39,540 bases of DNA from Prevotellaceae bacterium (GCA_031287815.1 JAITSM010000069.1:1-39540), one strand, 5' to 3'. Counted from the stretch's first letter, positions 6,359 to 18,334 are shown. A program made the numbers and translations. Notes: a model not told the origin generated them from the sequence alone.

Positions 6359-8515
6359 ATGTACGGAAAAATTTTATTTGCATTATTGTTGTTCTGGGGG
6401 AGTACTGTTCCTGTGTGCGCCCGGGAATGGCGGGCGACGGTGGCGGTGGTCGCCGATACGGTTACTTATCAAATTATCGGGAAGGACATCGACGGGTATA
6501 TGGCCGCGATTGCGGGCGACGGCAAGCGCGCCGTGCTGATTCCGGACCTCTGGCAGCATCCGGATTCTATCCGGAGGGCATTGCAGGCGCTGTATCAAAA
6601 CGAGCAGCTGGAGGGCGTGGTGCTGATTGGCGATATTCCGGTTGTCATGACGCGCGATGCGCAGCACCTGAGCATGGCTTTCAAGATGGATCAGCGGAGG
6701 GACTGGAAGGAGTCGTCCATTCCGTCCGACCGCTTTTACGACGATTTTGATTTGCAGTTTGAGTATATCCGGCAGGACAGTACGGAAAAACTATACCATT
6801 ATTATACGTTGAAAGCTTCGTCGGCGCAATATGTTTCTTCGGATATTTATTCGGCGCGGATAAAAGCGCCGGCGATGCCCGGAAAGGATAAATACCGGGC
6901 GCTGTCGGAGTACCTGCAGAAGGTGGTGCGGGAAAAACAAAGGCGCCGGGCGCTGTCGCATGTTCTCTATTTTACCGGGCATGGCTATAATTCGGAATCC
7001 ATCAATGCCCGGATAGACGAGGGGTGGGTGTTGAAGCATCATTTCCCGTTTTTGGGCAAGCGGCGGGGCAGCCGGCTGGACTTTATCAATTTCGATACGG
7101 ACGAGTTTGTTCGCAACCGTTTACTGGCGCAATTGGCCGACACGACGCTGGATATTGCTATCCTGCATCATCACGGCGACAGCGATACCCAGTATCTCAG
7201 CGAAACGCCCAAAGCCGGCGCGCCCCAGCAATATGCGGACGCATTGAAGGCTTTCTTCCGGTCAAAAATCAGGCGGGCGAAAGATACGGCGGCAACCAGG
7301 CAATATTATATGGAGTATTATGACGTGCCGGAAAGCTGGGTGGCCAACGCCTTTGATTCCGCCACTGCGGAAGCGGACAGCCTGCAAAGCGCTTCGATGG
7401 ATGTGGTGATTCCGGATACCTATGGCCGCGTGTTTAATGCCAAATTCATTATGTTCGATGCGTGTTTTAACGGCTCTTTCCATTTGGACGACTATATCAG
7501 CGGGCACTATATTTTCAATCCGGGCGCTACCATTGTGGCAAAAGCCAATACGGTAAACGCGCTGCAGGATATGTGGCCGAATGAACTGATCGGGTTGCTG
7601 AATGAGGGCGTTTGCGTGGGGAACTGGGCGAAAGAAGCCTTTACGCTGGAGTCGCACCTGATCGGCGATCCGACGTTTCATTTTTCCGCCGGAGGCGCTA
7701 CTTTAGACCGGGACGTGGTGAAGGAAAAGAACAACCCCAAATACTGGCGGAAGCTGTTATCCCATCACGCCGCTTCGCCCGATGTGCGCGCGCTGGCGCT
7801 GGCAAAGCTGCAACATAAACGCGCTATCACTTCGGACGAGTTGCTGGAGGTATTGGCGCACGACGACAACCCGCTGGTACGGTTGGAGGCTTTTTCCCTG
7901 TTGAAAAAACGCTTGAGCCCCCTTCTGCCGCAAGCCATCGCGCTGGCCATGTCTGACACGTATGAGCTGCTCCGGCGGCTGGGCACGCTGACGGCCGGGA
8001 AATCGGGCGACGCCGCCCTGCTGCCCGTCATTGCCCAAGCCTGGTTCAACCCGGCGACCACCAACCGGGAACACTTTCAGTTGCGCTATGCGATTGAACA
8101 GTATCCCTGCGATACGGTGGTGAAATACTTTTCCCTGTGGCGGGCGGAAAACCCGCTCTGGCCGACCGAGAAGGACTTCGCCGCGCTGTTGTCCAACCTC
8201 CAGCGGAACGCCGATTCCGACAGGGAAGACTTTGCCAAATTGAACGACACGGTGGCAAAGCCCATCCGGTTTACGATTTCTACGCAGCGCAACCTGTGCC
8301 AGACCGAACATTTATCCGCCCTGTTCGAATACCTGAAAAACGGCCGCGACGCCGAGCTGCGCAAGCTGGCGGCGGAAACATTCGGGTGGTATGTCTATTC
8401 CTGGAAACGCGGCGAGATACGCGCCTTCTGCCAACAGCTCTGGGCGGAAGAACAGGATGCGGCTGTAAAGAATGAACTGGAGAAAACCATTAACCGCCTG
8501 TCCGCAGGATTTTAA
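6359..8515 (+). CDS. Secreted caspase/gingipain-like cysteine peptidase with HEAT-like tail
   Basis: The 718-residue protein begins with a signal peptide (MYGKILFALLLFWGSTVPVCA). Residues ~60-440 resemble the clan CD (C25-like) peptidase fold. Key elements are VVLIGDIPVV, a candidate catalytic His in ILHHHGD near residue 270, and a candidate catalytic Cys in FDACFNGSFH near residue 369, followed by an IVAKANTVNAL strand and LIGDPTFHF. Residues ~470-715 are helical repeats of HEAT type (DNPLVRLEAFSLL, SDTYELLRRLGTL). The His-Gly/Cys dyad is as in gingipains, but substrate and activity are unproven. The TonB receptor gene starts 3 bp after its stop, so the two probably act together at the outer membrane. 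Confidence 0.7.
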   Translation: MYGKILFALLLFWGSTVPVCAREWRATVAVVADTVTYQIIGKDIDGYMAAIAGDGKRAVLIPDLWQHPDSIRRALQALYQNEQLEGVVLIGDIPVVMTRDAQHLSMAFKMDQRRDWKESSIPSDRFYDDFDLQFEYIRQDSTEKLYHYYTLKASSAQYVSSDIYSARIKAPAMPGKDKYRALSEYLQKVVREKQRRRALSHVLYFTGHGYNSESINARIDEGWVLKHHFPFLGKRRGSRLDFINFDTDEFVRNRLLAQLADTTLDIAILHHHGDSDTQYLSETPKAGAPQQYADALKAFFRSKIRRAKDTAATRQYYMEYYDVPESWVANAFDSATAEADSLQSASMDVVIPDTYGRVFNAKFIMFDACFNGSFHLDDYISGHYIFNPGATIVAKANTVNALQDMWPNELIGLLNEGVCVGNWAKEAFTLESHLIGDPTFHFSAGGATLDRDVVKEKNNPKYWRKLLSHHAASPDVRALALAKLQHKRAITSDELLEVLAHDDNPLVRLEAFSLLKKRLSPLLPQAIALAMSDTYELLRRLGTLTAGKSGDAALLPVIAQAWFNPATTNREHFQLRYAIEQYPCDTVVKYFSLWRAENPLWPTEKDFAALLSNLQRNADSDREDFAKLNDTVAKPIRFTISTQRNLCQTEHLSALFEYLKNGRDAELRKLAAETFGWYVYSWKRGEIRAFCQQLWAEEQDAAVKNELEKTINRLSAGF

Positions 8516-8518
8516 TAT

Positions 8519-11254
8519 ATGCGCCACTGTTTAAAAATACTGTCATCCGTTTTCCTTTCGTTAGGCTGTTTTTCCCTGCACGCGCAGGTGGAAGGGAAAG
8601 TCTTTGAATATGGAACGCCGGGCGCCCCCATAGAATTTGCCGTAGTAACGCTTTTGCCCGCCAACGTGCATACCCTGACCGATGCGCAGGGAGCCTTCTC
8701 CTTTCCCCAAACGGACGCCGGAAAGCTCACACTCCGCATACAGTTTATCGGCATGGAAACCATTGACACCACCGTTCGCGTAACGGCGGGGCAGCCCAAT
8801 TATTTTACCTTCGGGATGAAAAACGTTGACTTCCGGCTGGAAGAAGTAACGGTAGTAGCCACGCAAAGCAAGGCCGGGCAGTCTACCGCCTCCCACATTT
8901 CCCGCCAGGCCATCGACCACCTGCAAGCCTCCACGCTGGGCGACCTGATGCAGCTGCTGCCGGGCGTCGCCATTTCCAACCCCGATATGAACAGCGCCAA
9001 CACGATAAACATTCGCGGCACGGGCGCCAACAACAGCCTGGGGGCGGCCATTATTGTCGACGGCGTGCAGCTGTCCAACAACGCCAACCTCCAGGCCTTT
9101 GCCGCCACCATGAACGGCGACGCCGGCGACGCCGCCGCCGGCGTAGACACCCGCATGATTGCGCTCGACAACATTGAATCGGTCGAGGTCATTCGCGGCA
9201 TCCCTTCGGCGGAATACGGCGACCTCACCTCCGGCGCCGTGATTGTAAAATCACGCGCGGGGAAAGACCCGCTAAAGGTGAAATTCAAAGCCAACCCCGA
9301 CGTATACCAGGCCTCCGTATCCAAAGGATTTCTCCTCCACGACAAAGGGGGCGTCCTCAACCTCAGCGGCGATTACCTCTATACCGTCAAAAAACCGACG
9401 GAAGCCTACGCCTTCTACCAGCGGCTGGCCGTAAAAGCCCTCTGGACGGCTACCTTCCGAAACAACCTCTATGCCGCCACCTCGCTCGATATAACCTACG
9501 GCAAAGATACCCGCACCTCCAACCCCAACGACAACGCCATAGACTTCCGGGAAAAAGCGCAGGAAACCGGCATCGCCATTGGACACAACGCCCGCCTCAA
9601 CGTCAACAAAGGCTGGCTGAAATCGCTGGAATGGACGATAGCGGGAAAATATAACCACAAACATGCCTGGACGCACGAAATGCTTTACAACGCCACCGGG
9701 CTTTACTCCACCGCCATGGCCGACGGCAGCGTCGTTGCCAGCCGCCCCGGGCTGCAAGTATACGACAACGCCGGAAACGAAATCACCCGCCTCGCCGGAA
9801 ATGCATGGGCGACCATCCTCCCCAATGAATACTACACCGAATGGAGCGTATACGGAAAAGAAATCAACCTTAACGCCAAGCTCAAGGCGAATTTCAACAA
9901 ACAGTGGGGAAACAGCCATAACCGCCTCCTCGCCGGCGCGGACTTTAAAACCGACGGCAACGTGGGCAAAGGAAAAGTCTACGACGAACAAAACCCGCCC
10001 CTGCGCGCCTTTAACAACAAAGCCTACCGCAACCGCCCCTACCACGATATTCCCTTTATTTACCAGCTCGGCGTGTTTGTAGAAGACTACTACCGGCACG
10101 CCTTCGGCGAACGGTACCTCCACCTCGCCGCCGGCGCGCGCCTGGACTATATCAACCGAAAAACCGTCCTCGCCCCCCGCCTCAACGCCTCCTTCGACCT
10201 CTTCCCCGAAACCCTCGCCCTGCGAGCGGCCTACGGCGTCACCGCCAAAGCCCCGACCCTCCTCTACCTCTACCCCGAAAACGCCTACTTCGACTACCTC
10301 CTCACCCCGACCATCGGCCCCGAAGAAATATTATTATCCGAAACCCATATATTCCCCGCCCAAAACCCAAACCTCGAAATCGCCACCAACCGGAAAATCG
10401 AAATCGGAACAGACCTCCTCCTCCGGAAAAAATACCGCCTCTCCCTCACCGCCTACGACGAACTGCGCGAAAACGACTACTCCTTCGCCAATACCCTGAA
10501 TACTTTCCGCCTGGTGGAATACAGACAGTATTCCATCGACCACTGGGTAGCCGGCGCCCCGCCCATACTCCAATTGGATAATACCTACCACGTATTCGCC
10601 AGCTACTCCGAACCCGGCAACAACAGCTATTCCCACAACCGGGGCGTGGAGTTCGAACTGGACCTGGGGCGCTTCGACGCCCTCCGGACTTCCTTCTACC
10701 TCAACGGCGCGTGGGAAAGGCGCACCGCCAAAAACCTGGGCTACTCCTTCAGCACCCTCCCTAACGAGAATGCGCTGGAACAGCACATCGGCGTCTACGA
10801 AAAAGCCCGCCTCCGCTACGAAACCGAAACATGGCTCACCACCCTCCGGATTACCCACAACATCCCCCCCATCGGATTCGTCATCACCCTCACCTCCCAA
10901 ATCCGCTGGCGACACAACACCTGGACGGTATACGGAAACGATATGTTCGAAAAATACATCTCCTACCACGATGGAAAAATACAGGACTTCGACCCCGCCA
11001 AAAAAGACGACCCCGAATTCCAATACCTCTTTCCCGGCATCAACAACCAACGCGGCCTGGTAGAAAAAAGCATCCCCACCCTCTTCTTCCACCTCAACCT
11101 CTCCAAAGAACTGGGCGACTACTTCACCGCCTCCTTCTTTGCCAACAACGTATTCAACAGCCGCCCCGCCTATGAATCCACCGTCACGCCCGGCTCCTTC
11201 ATCGAATCCGGCGCCGACATCTTCTTCGGCTTCGACCTGAAAATCTCTTTTTGA
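8519..11254 (+). CDS. TonB-dependent outer-membrane receptor
   Basis: The 911-residue protein has a signal peptide (ending CFSLHAQ), a carboxypeptidase-regulatory-like beta domain at ~22-105, a TonB plug at ~115-245 (LQASTLGDLMQLLPGV, INIRGTGANN, AAIIVDGVQL, SVEVIRGIPSAEYGDLTSGAV), and a 22-strand barrel ending in the aromatic FGFDLKISF. It imports a ligand across the outer membrane with TonB-ExbBD energy. No SusD partner is present, so glycan uptake of the Sus type is not supported. Coupling to the upstream protease could mean uptake of a peptide or processed ligand (inference). From about codon 250 on, codons end overwhelmingly in C. Confidence 0.93.
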   Translation: MRHCLKILSSVFLSLGCFSLHAQVEGKVFEYGTPGAPIEFAVVTLLPANVHTLTDAQGAFSFPQTDAGKLTLRIQFIGMETIDTTVRVTAGQPNYFTFGMKNVDFRLEEVTVVATQSKAGQSTASHISRQAIDHLQASTLGDLMQLLPGVAISNPDMNSANTINIRGTGANNSLGAAIIVDGVQLSNNANLQAFAATMNGDAGDAAAGVDTRMIALDNIESVEVIRGIPSAEYGDLTSGAVIVKSRAGKDPLKVKFKANPDVYQASVSKGFLLHDKGGVLNLSGDYLYTVKKPTEAYAFYQRLAVKALWTATFRNNLYAATSLDITYGKDTRTSNPNDNAIDFREKAQETGIAIGHNARLNVNKGWLKSLEWTIAGKYNHKHAWTHEMLYNATGLYSTAMADGSVVASRPGLQVYDNAGNEITRLAGNAWATILPNEYYTEWSVYGKEINLNAKLKANFNKQWGNSHNRLLAGADFKTDGNVGKGKVYDEQNPPLRAFNNKAYRNRPYHDIPFIYQLGVFVEDYYRHAFGERYLHLAAGARLDYINRKTVLAPRLNASFDLFPETLALRAAYGVTAKAPTLLYLYPENAYFDYLLTPTIGPEEILLSETHIFPAQNPNLEIATNRKIEIGTDLLLRKKYRLSLTAYDELRENDYSFANTLNTFRLVEYRQYSIDHWVAGAPPILQLDNTYHVFASYSEPGNNSYSHNRGVEFELDLGRFDALRTSFYLNGAWERRTAKNLGYSFSTLPNENALEQHIGVYEKARLRYETETWLTTLRITHNIPPIGFVITLTSQIRWRHNTWTVYGNDMFEKYISYHDGKIQDFDPAKKDDPEFQYLFPGINNQRGLVEKSIPTLFFHLNLSKELGDYFTASFFANNVFNSRPAYESTVTPGSFIESGADIFFGFDLKISF

Positions 11255-11347
11255 TGTATGAATTATGATGTATGATGTATGATGGGCGCCAGCAACCTTA
11301 AACTTTAAACCTTTTTAGGGGAAAAAAACAAAACCCAACGCAAAATG

Positions 11348-11438
11348 ACTAAAGCCTGAAGCGAGACGACTAAAGCCTGAAGCGAGACGATTAAAGCCTG
11401 AAGCGAGACGACTAAAGTCTGAAGCAAGACGATTAAAA
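11348..11438 (+). repeat. 21-bp tandem repeat, four units plus a partial
   Basis: Units of ACTAAAGCCTGAAGCGAGACG at 11348, 11369, 11390 and 11411, with a partial fifth at 11432. One frame is open through the array and would give the heptapeptide LKPEARR repeated, but it has no start codon and a TGA just before. The array lies between the TonB receptor and the hypothetical gene at 11480, after a GGCGCCAGC block (11256-11316) made of the words ATGATGTATG and AACTTTAAACC. Confidence 0.85.
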
Positions 11439-11479
11439 ATAAAATAAACTAAAAACCAAACATTTAAAACAAAAAAAAC

Positions 11480-12172
11480 ATGTCACACACTGATTGGATC
11501 CCCGGCAGACACGACGCCCTCTACCATCTGGTAATACGCATCTGGAACTACATCATCTCCCCCGGCACCCGCAACCGCATGGGATTAGACCCTGGCGGCA
11601 CTATAGGAAAATGGTTCGACGACACCTTCAGCCCCGCATTTACCAATTACAGCGCCATCATCACCCAATGGCTCGACGTAGCCAACCGGACGCCCACCGT
11701 CATTGCCACCCTCGCCGAAACGGAAAAAACCTTCCTCCCCCTCCTCCGTCAACTCTACAGCCTCCTCAAAGGCGACCCGATGGTGACCAACATCGACCTT
11801 GATGCCATGGGACTCCCCAAACGCCCCTCCGGCGGCAACCAACCGCACCCCGTGCCCACCTCCCACATACTGGTAGCAAAAATTATCGCCGCCGGCCCCG
11901 GCGAACTGACCATCGACTACCGCGATGAAAACAGCGAAACCAAAGGAAAACCCTTCGGCGTACACGGCGCCGAACTCGTATACACCATCAGCGACACCCC
12001 CATCACCGACCACGACGACCTCCTCAACTCCAGGATTGACACCCGCACCCCCTTCCACCTCACCTTCCCCGACCCCCAACGCGGCAAAACCCTCTACTTC
12101 TCCCTCCGATGGGAAAACACCACCGGCGAAAAAGGCCCCTGGAACCAAATCCAAAACACCGTTATCCCTTAA
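11480..12172 (+). CDS. Hypothetical protein of a two-copy family
   Basis: I do not recognise this 230-residue protein. It has no signal peptide or membrane helix. The N-terminal half is mixed/helical (LYHLVIRIWNYIISPGTRNRMGLDP, LAETEKTFLPLLRQLYSLLKGDP). Residues ~130-230 look like a beta-sandwich (ELTIDYRDENS, LVYTISDTP, TPFHLTFPDPQRGKTLYFSLRWENT), with some likeness to fibronectin III modules. A paralogue ends at base 116 of this window. Codons end almost always in C, as in the distal TonB receptor gene. It lies 225 bp after that gene with a 21-bp repeat array between, so co-transcription is uncertain. Confidence 0.7.
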   Translation: MSHTDWIPGRHDALYHLVIRIWNYIISPGTRNRMGLDPGGTIGKWFDDTFSPAFTNYSAIITQWLDVANRTPTVIATLAETEKTFLPLLRQLYSLLKGDPMVTNIDLDAMGLPKRPSGGNQPHPVPTSHILVAKIIAAGPGELTIDYRDENSETKGKPFGVHGAELVYTISDTPITDHDDLLNSRIDTRTPFHLTFPDPQRGKTLYFSLRWENTTGEKGPWNQIQNTVIP

Positions 12173-12203
12173 CTAATGGAGAATGTTTTTTAATTATGAA
12201 TTA

Positions 12204-12330
12204 TTTCACCCACAGATTTTCTCAGATTATAACAGATTTCACAGATTTTCACCCACAGATTTTCTCAGATTATAACAGATTTCACAGATTAAATCTGTGA
12301 AATCTAAAAAAATCTGTGTCCATCTGTGGG
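12204..12330. repeat. ACAGATT-type intergenic repeat: two direct 43-bp units and an inverted arm
   Basis: Two tandem 43-bp units (12204-12246 and 12247-12289) are made of CAGATTTTCTCAGATTATAA and ACAGATTTCACAGATT words. They are followed by an inverted arm (12291-12330), so AGATTTCACAGATT (12277-12290) forms a 14-bp hairpin with 12292-12305. A GGCGCC-like block follows (GCGCCAGC at 12369, flanked by TCATAATTCAT words). No ORF. Confidence 0.8.
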
Positions 12331-12431
12331 AGAACTTTAAATATGAATTATGAATTATGAATTAGCTTGCGCCAGCAACCTCATACTTCATAACTCATAA
12401 TTCATACATCATAATTCATAATTATTTTGCG

Positions 12432-12439
12432 TATATTTG
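12432..12439 (+). promoter_or_regulatory. -7 box of the MntA/HepT-type pair
   Basis: TATATTTG lies 24 bp before the ATG of the nucleotidyltransferase gene. The upstream TTG box is not clear because the region is low-complexity AT. Confidence 0.5.
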
Positions 12440-12462
12440 CGAGAGCATAAACTAAAAACAGG

Positions 12463-12756
12463 ATGTCTTATTTAGAAGAAGTAAAAATGGGGTTAAGAGC
12501 GCTCAAGCCGGAGCTGTCCGTGAAATTTCACGTGCGCGCTATCGGTTTATTCGGCTCTATTGTCCGCAATGATTTTTCCCCATCCACCAGCGATATAGAT
12601 ATTATTGTCGATTTTTCGCAACCGGTAGGCGTAGAATTTATAGACCTTGCCGATTATCTGGAAAATAAATTCCACAGGAAGGTAGACCTCGTTTCAAGGA
12701 GAGGCATAAAACCCCTGTATTATTCCGCCATAGAGAAAGATATTGTTTATGTCTGA
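12463..12756 (+). CDS. mntA: MntA-type nucleotidyltransferase antitoxin
   Basis: The 97-residue minimal nucleotidyltransferase carries the polymerase-beta-like signature GLFGSIVRN followed by SDIDIIVDF (the GS...DxD motif) and a third acidic position in RKVDLVSR. In the MntA/HepT (type VII) systems studied elsewhere, MntA adds AMP to the HepT toxin and blocks it. The HepT-like gene overlaps the 3' end by 8 bp, as expected for a coupled pair. Confidence 0.82.
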   Translation: MSYLEEVKMGLRALKPELSVKFHVRAIGLFGSIVRNDFSPSTSDIDIIVDFSQPVGVEFIDLADYLENKFHRKVDLVSRRGIKPLYYSAIEKDIVYV

Positions 12757-13081
12757 AAGAAATGCCGGAATATTATTGAACGACATCATCGAAAGCGGTG
12801 AAAAAATTCTTCACTACGTTCAAGGCTTAAGCTACGAACAATTCCTTGATGACGACAAAACTATTGACGCCGTCATCCGGAACTTTGAAATCATCGGGGA
12901 AGCGGCCAACCGCCTTCCCGACGGCTTTAAAGAAAGCCATCAGGAGATAGATTGGTATAGAATCAGGGGATTTCGCAACAGAATAGTACATCACTATTTC
13001 GGTATAGATTATAGCATCCTTTGGCAAATTAAAGAAACCTTTTTGCCGGAAATGTTATCGGCAATCAAGCAATTTATTTAA
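12749..13081 (+). CDS. hepT: HepT-like (DUF86) toxin/RNase partner
   Basis: The ~110-residue all-helical protein carries the HEPN motif R-x4-H in FRNRIVHHYFGID, with the AMP-acceptor Tyr position directly after (HHY). IRNFEIIGEAANRLP is the usual DUF86 core helix. A TTG start at 12743 is possible, but I chose the ATG at 12749 (MSERNAG), which overlaps mntA by 8 bp. HEPN toxins of this class act as RNases. The intact R/H pair suggests activity. Confidence 0.85.
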   Translation: MSERNAGILLNDIIESGEKILHYVQGLSYEQFLDDDKTIDAVIRNFEIIGEAANRLPDGFKESHQEIDWYRIRGFRNRIVHHYFGIDYSILWQIKETFLPEMLSAIKQFI

Positions 13082-13096
13082 CGCCCTATCCAGTGT

Positions 13097-13190
13097 AGTT
13101 TAAGGTTTAAGGTTTGAGGTGAGCTGGCGCCAGCCACTTTTAACTTTTAACTTTTAGTTTTTAACTCATAATTCATAACTCATAATTATT
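13097..13190. repeat. GGCGCC-centred low-complexity block before secA
   Basis: CTGGCGCCAGCC at about 13123 is flanked on the left by TTTAAGGTTTAAGG words and on the right by AACTTTTAACTTTTAG and TCATAATTCATAACTC words. Two of the word types seen separately elsewhere are joined here. Confidence 0.6.
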
Positions 13191-13193
13191 TCG

Positions 13194-13201
13194 TACATTT
13201 G
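13194..13201 (+). promoter_or_regulatory. -7 box of secA
   Basis: TACATTTG fits TAnnTTTG and lies 51 bp before the secA ATG. The -33 region falls inside the low-complexity block and has no clear TTG. Confidence 0.45.
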
Positions 13202-13251
13202 CGAAAATAAAAACACAGCGTTATTAACGCTGTCAAGCAATTCAAAAAAGT

Positions 13252-16527
<3,276 letters not shown>

Positions 16528-16637
16528 AAGTTAAGAACTAAAAGTTAAAAACTAAGAGTTGGCTGGCGCTAGCTAACTTTTAGTTTTTAACTTTTAACTT
16601 TAAAAAGGCGCCAGCCCACTCTCCATTTTCCATTCTC
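16528..16637. repeat. Two adjacent GGCGCC-type blocks downstream of secA
   Basis: A palindromic block centred on CTGGCGCTAG (about 16563) with AACTTTTAGTTTTTAAC arms is followed by a second GGCGCCAGCC (about 16608) with CTCCATTTTCCATT words. The pair mirrors what flanks the first multi-hairpin element at 209-571, in the same order relative to the element. Confidence 0.7.
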
Positions 16638-16638
16638 C

Positions 16639-16856
16639 ATTGAATAAGCCCGAAGGGCTTGAATTTTCATAACCCCATGCAAGTGCAGCGAAGCGTAACG
16701 CAGCATGGGGCAACATGGCACTTCCTGCTTTTCGCGCGGCGCACAGGTTTTCCGCTATGCATGGACAGTGCTCCGCGCGAAAGGCAGTAGGGTCTTCGTA
16801 CCCCCGCACTGCGTACGGGGTTATGAATATTTCGCCCCTTCGGGGCTTTATTTAAT
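16639..16856 (-). repeat. ~220-bp multi-hairpin dispersed element, copy 2 (inverted)
   Basis: The reverse complement aligns end to end with 291-509. It has the same terminal hairpins (AAGCCCGAAGGGCTT near 16646; GCCCCTTCGGGGC near 16833), the CCCCATGC/GCATGGGG hairpin at 16674-16710 and the central CGCGCGG/CCGCGCG hairpin at 16733-16780. One outer hairpin is built from different bases in the two copies: GTACG pairs here in place of the GCAGGC/GCCTGC stem of copy 1. Confidence 0.75.
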
Positions 16857-16916
16857 GGAGAATGGAAAATTGAGAATGCTCGCCACCTTTCGGTAAAAAA
16901 ATTTTTCGAAAAAAAC

Positions 16917-16946
16917 TTGCAATTAAAAAATATTGTTTTATATTTG
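16917..16946 (+). promoter_or_regulatory. Cassette B promoter
   Basis: TTG (16917-16919), 19 bp, TATATTTG (16939-16946). Same boxes and spacing as cassettes A, C and D. Downstream, GTTCTTTGAC (16951-16960) resembles boxA. Confidence 0.88.
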
Positions 16947-16952
16947 CACCGT

Positions 16953-17388
16953 TCTTTGACGTATTGAAAAGGATATAAAAAAAAATATCGCTTTAACTTT
17001 TATTCTGCGTATACTTCGAAATCAGGAAAATTTCAACTATGTCCGAATATAAGTCTGAGCAACCTCGCCAAGAGTGGATGGGGGTTGTAATACTTATCGA
17101 CATAGTGGGTTTCCTGAACCTCGAAGTATGATAAATATAACACCCCTTTCCACTTTTGGTTTTTTAGTGGAATTGAGAAAAAATCACCATAAAAGTTAAA
17201 GAAACAAATTGTAGAAAATGTGTGTTAAAATTTTCTGCAATGATTGGCAGCGGATAAAAATCGCAGCAGGGGGTTGTTTATAAAGTTGGTTTGTGTTTGC
17301 AAAACAGCCCCAAAGCTGCGAAAACAGAGCATAGACTTGTAGACAATAGAACATAGACAAAAATATTAACCATAAATAAAAAAATGCT
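16953..17388 (+). ncRNA. Cassette B structured leader RNA
   Basis: Paired segments: P1 17011-17019/17121-17129 (ATACTTCGA/TCGAAGTAT), P2 17022-17029/17110-17117, P3 17036-17043/17099-17106, P3b 17049-17054/17092-17097, P4 17059-17064/17083-17088. The apical loop CCAAGAGTGGA (17068-17078) is complementary, with one G-U, to 17149-17159, which runs straight into six T residues. The same 3' segment can instead pair with AGTGGAA just after the T run, so two folds compete. A further hairpin at 17261-17321 precedes the start codon. Alignable to cassette D over about 370 bp. Confidence 0.82.
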
Positions 17389-18306
17389 ATGAAAAAAAAT
17401 TTCTTTCTTTTCGCCATGCTTGCAAGCATGGCAGCAAACGCCACCGTAAAGGTAACGCCGCTTTCTACGGATTATTCCACCAACAAAGTAACCTTTAAAG
17501 TGGAATGGACTGGCACCCCCTCTGCGCCCCACAATAATCGTGTGTGGGTATGGATAGATTTTTGTCCGGTAGCAGGCACAACGCCGGCAACTTCTTTTTC
17601 TACCGCTACCATTTCCAACCCCGCTAAAACAGGCGGGAACGGCACGATTACCGGAGCCACCACGCGCGGATTTTTCATTGAATACAGCAGCGCCACCAAC
17701 GCCGGTACTACCGTTACCGCCACCCTGAGCAACGCCGCCGGCAAATTCAACTGGTGCGCCTACGGCAGCGATTTCCCGCCGAATGCGGTGGACAACTCCG
17801 GCGGCGGCTATGACTTGAGGGGCACGCCGCCGTTTATTATCAACGGCTCGATTGAATGGAGTTCCTACACTTATTCCGGCGGTACGATAAATACCCTCAC
17901 CGACGCTACCGGCTGTCCGGGCGTGTTGTGCGGCAAGGACGGCGAGTCGGCAGGATTATTGAACTGCTGCATTCCCGGAACAACGAATTGCAGCGGGACG
18001 TGTAAAACTACCGGGACATATACATCCAATGACGGCGCGTGCACCAATGCCTGCAATACTGCATATGTACAGGTGAGAAACCAATGCGGAAATGTAATAA
18101 ATGCGACAAGCAGTACATATTATAATAGTGGTTGCCGTATAGGATGTGCTGCGAGCTGGAGCCAAAGCTGCCGGGACTGGAACCAAGACTGTAGCTGGAT
18201 CATCGAAGAGCTTGACAAATGCCAATACTGCTGTACCGCCCAAGGATATCGGTACTATAATCTTGTTTCACGCGAGGGCTCTTCCGATTGTTCTTGTTGT
18301 AACTAA
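17389..18306 (+). CDS. Cassette B: secreted protein with cysteine-rich tail
   Basis: The 305-residue protein has a signal peptide (MKKNFFLFAMLASMAANA). Its head (~20-165) is the cassette head, closest to cassette C: TPLSTDYSTNKVTFKVEWTG, NRVWVWIDFCPV, FNWCAYGSDFPPN, RGTPPFIING. The tail (from TDATGCPG, about 180) has 19 cysteines in roughly 125 residues and no recognisable FISUMP core, unlike A, C and D. It ends in SDCSCCN. Disulfide-stabilised extracellular folding is likely. The function is unknown. A structured element shared with fragment E follows the stop codon. Confidence 0.82.
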   Translation: MKKNFFLFAMLASMAANATVKVTPLSTDYSTNKVTFKVEWTGTPSAPHNNRVWVWIDFCPVAGTTPATSFSTATISNPAKTGGNGTITGATTRGFFIEYSSATNAGTTVTATLSNAAGKFNWCAYGSDFPPNAVDNSGGGYDLRGTPPFIINGSIEWSSYTYSGGTINTLTDATGCPGVLCGKDGESAGLLNCCIPGTTNCSGTCKTTGTYTSNDGACTNACNTAYVQVRNQCGNVINATSSTYYNSGCRIGCAASWSQSCRDWNQDCSWIIEELDKCQYCCTAQGYRYYNLVSREGSSDCSCCN

Positions 18307-18334
18307 ACCGTGATGATGTAGAATGAACTCAAAA

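Noticed and set aside
9272..10123. Minus-strand ORFs inside the TonB receptor gene (also 10334-11092)
   Set aside because: They arise from the C-ending codon bias of the receptor gene, giving Gly/Val-rich antisense frames without start context.
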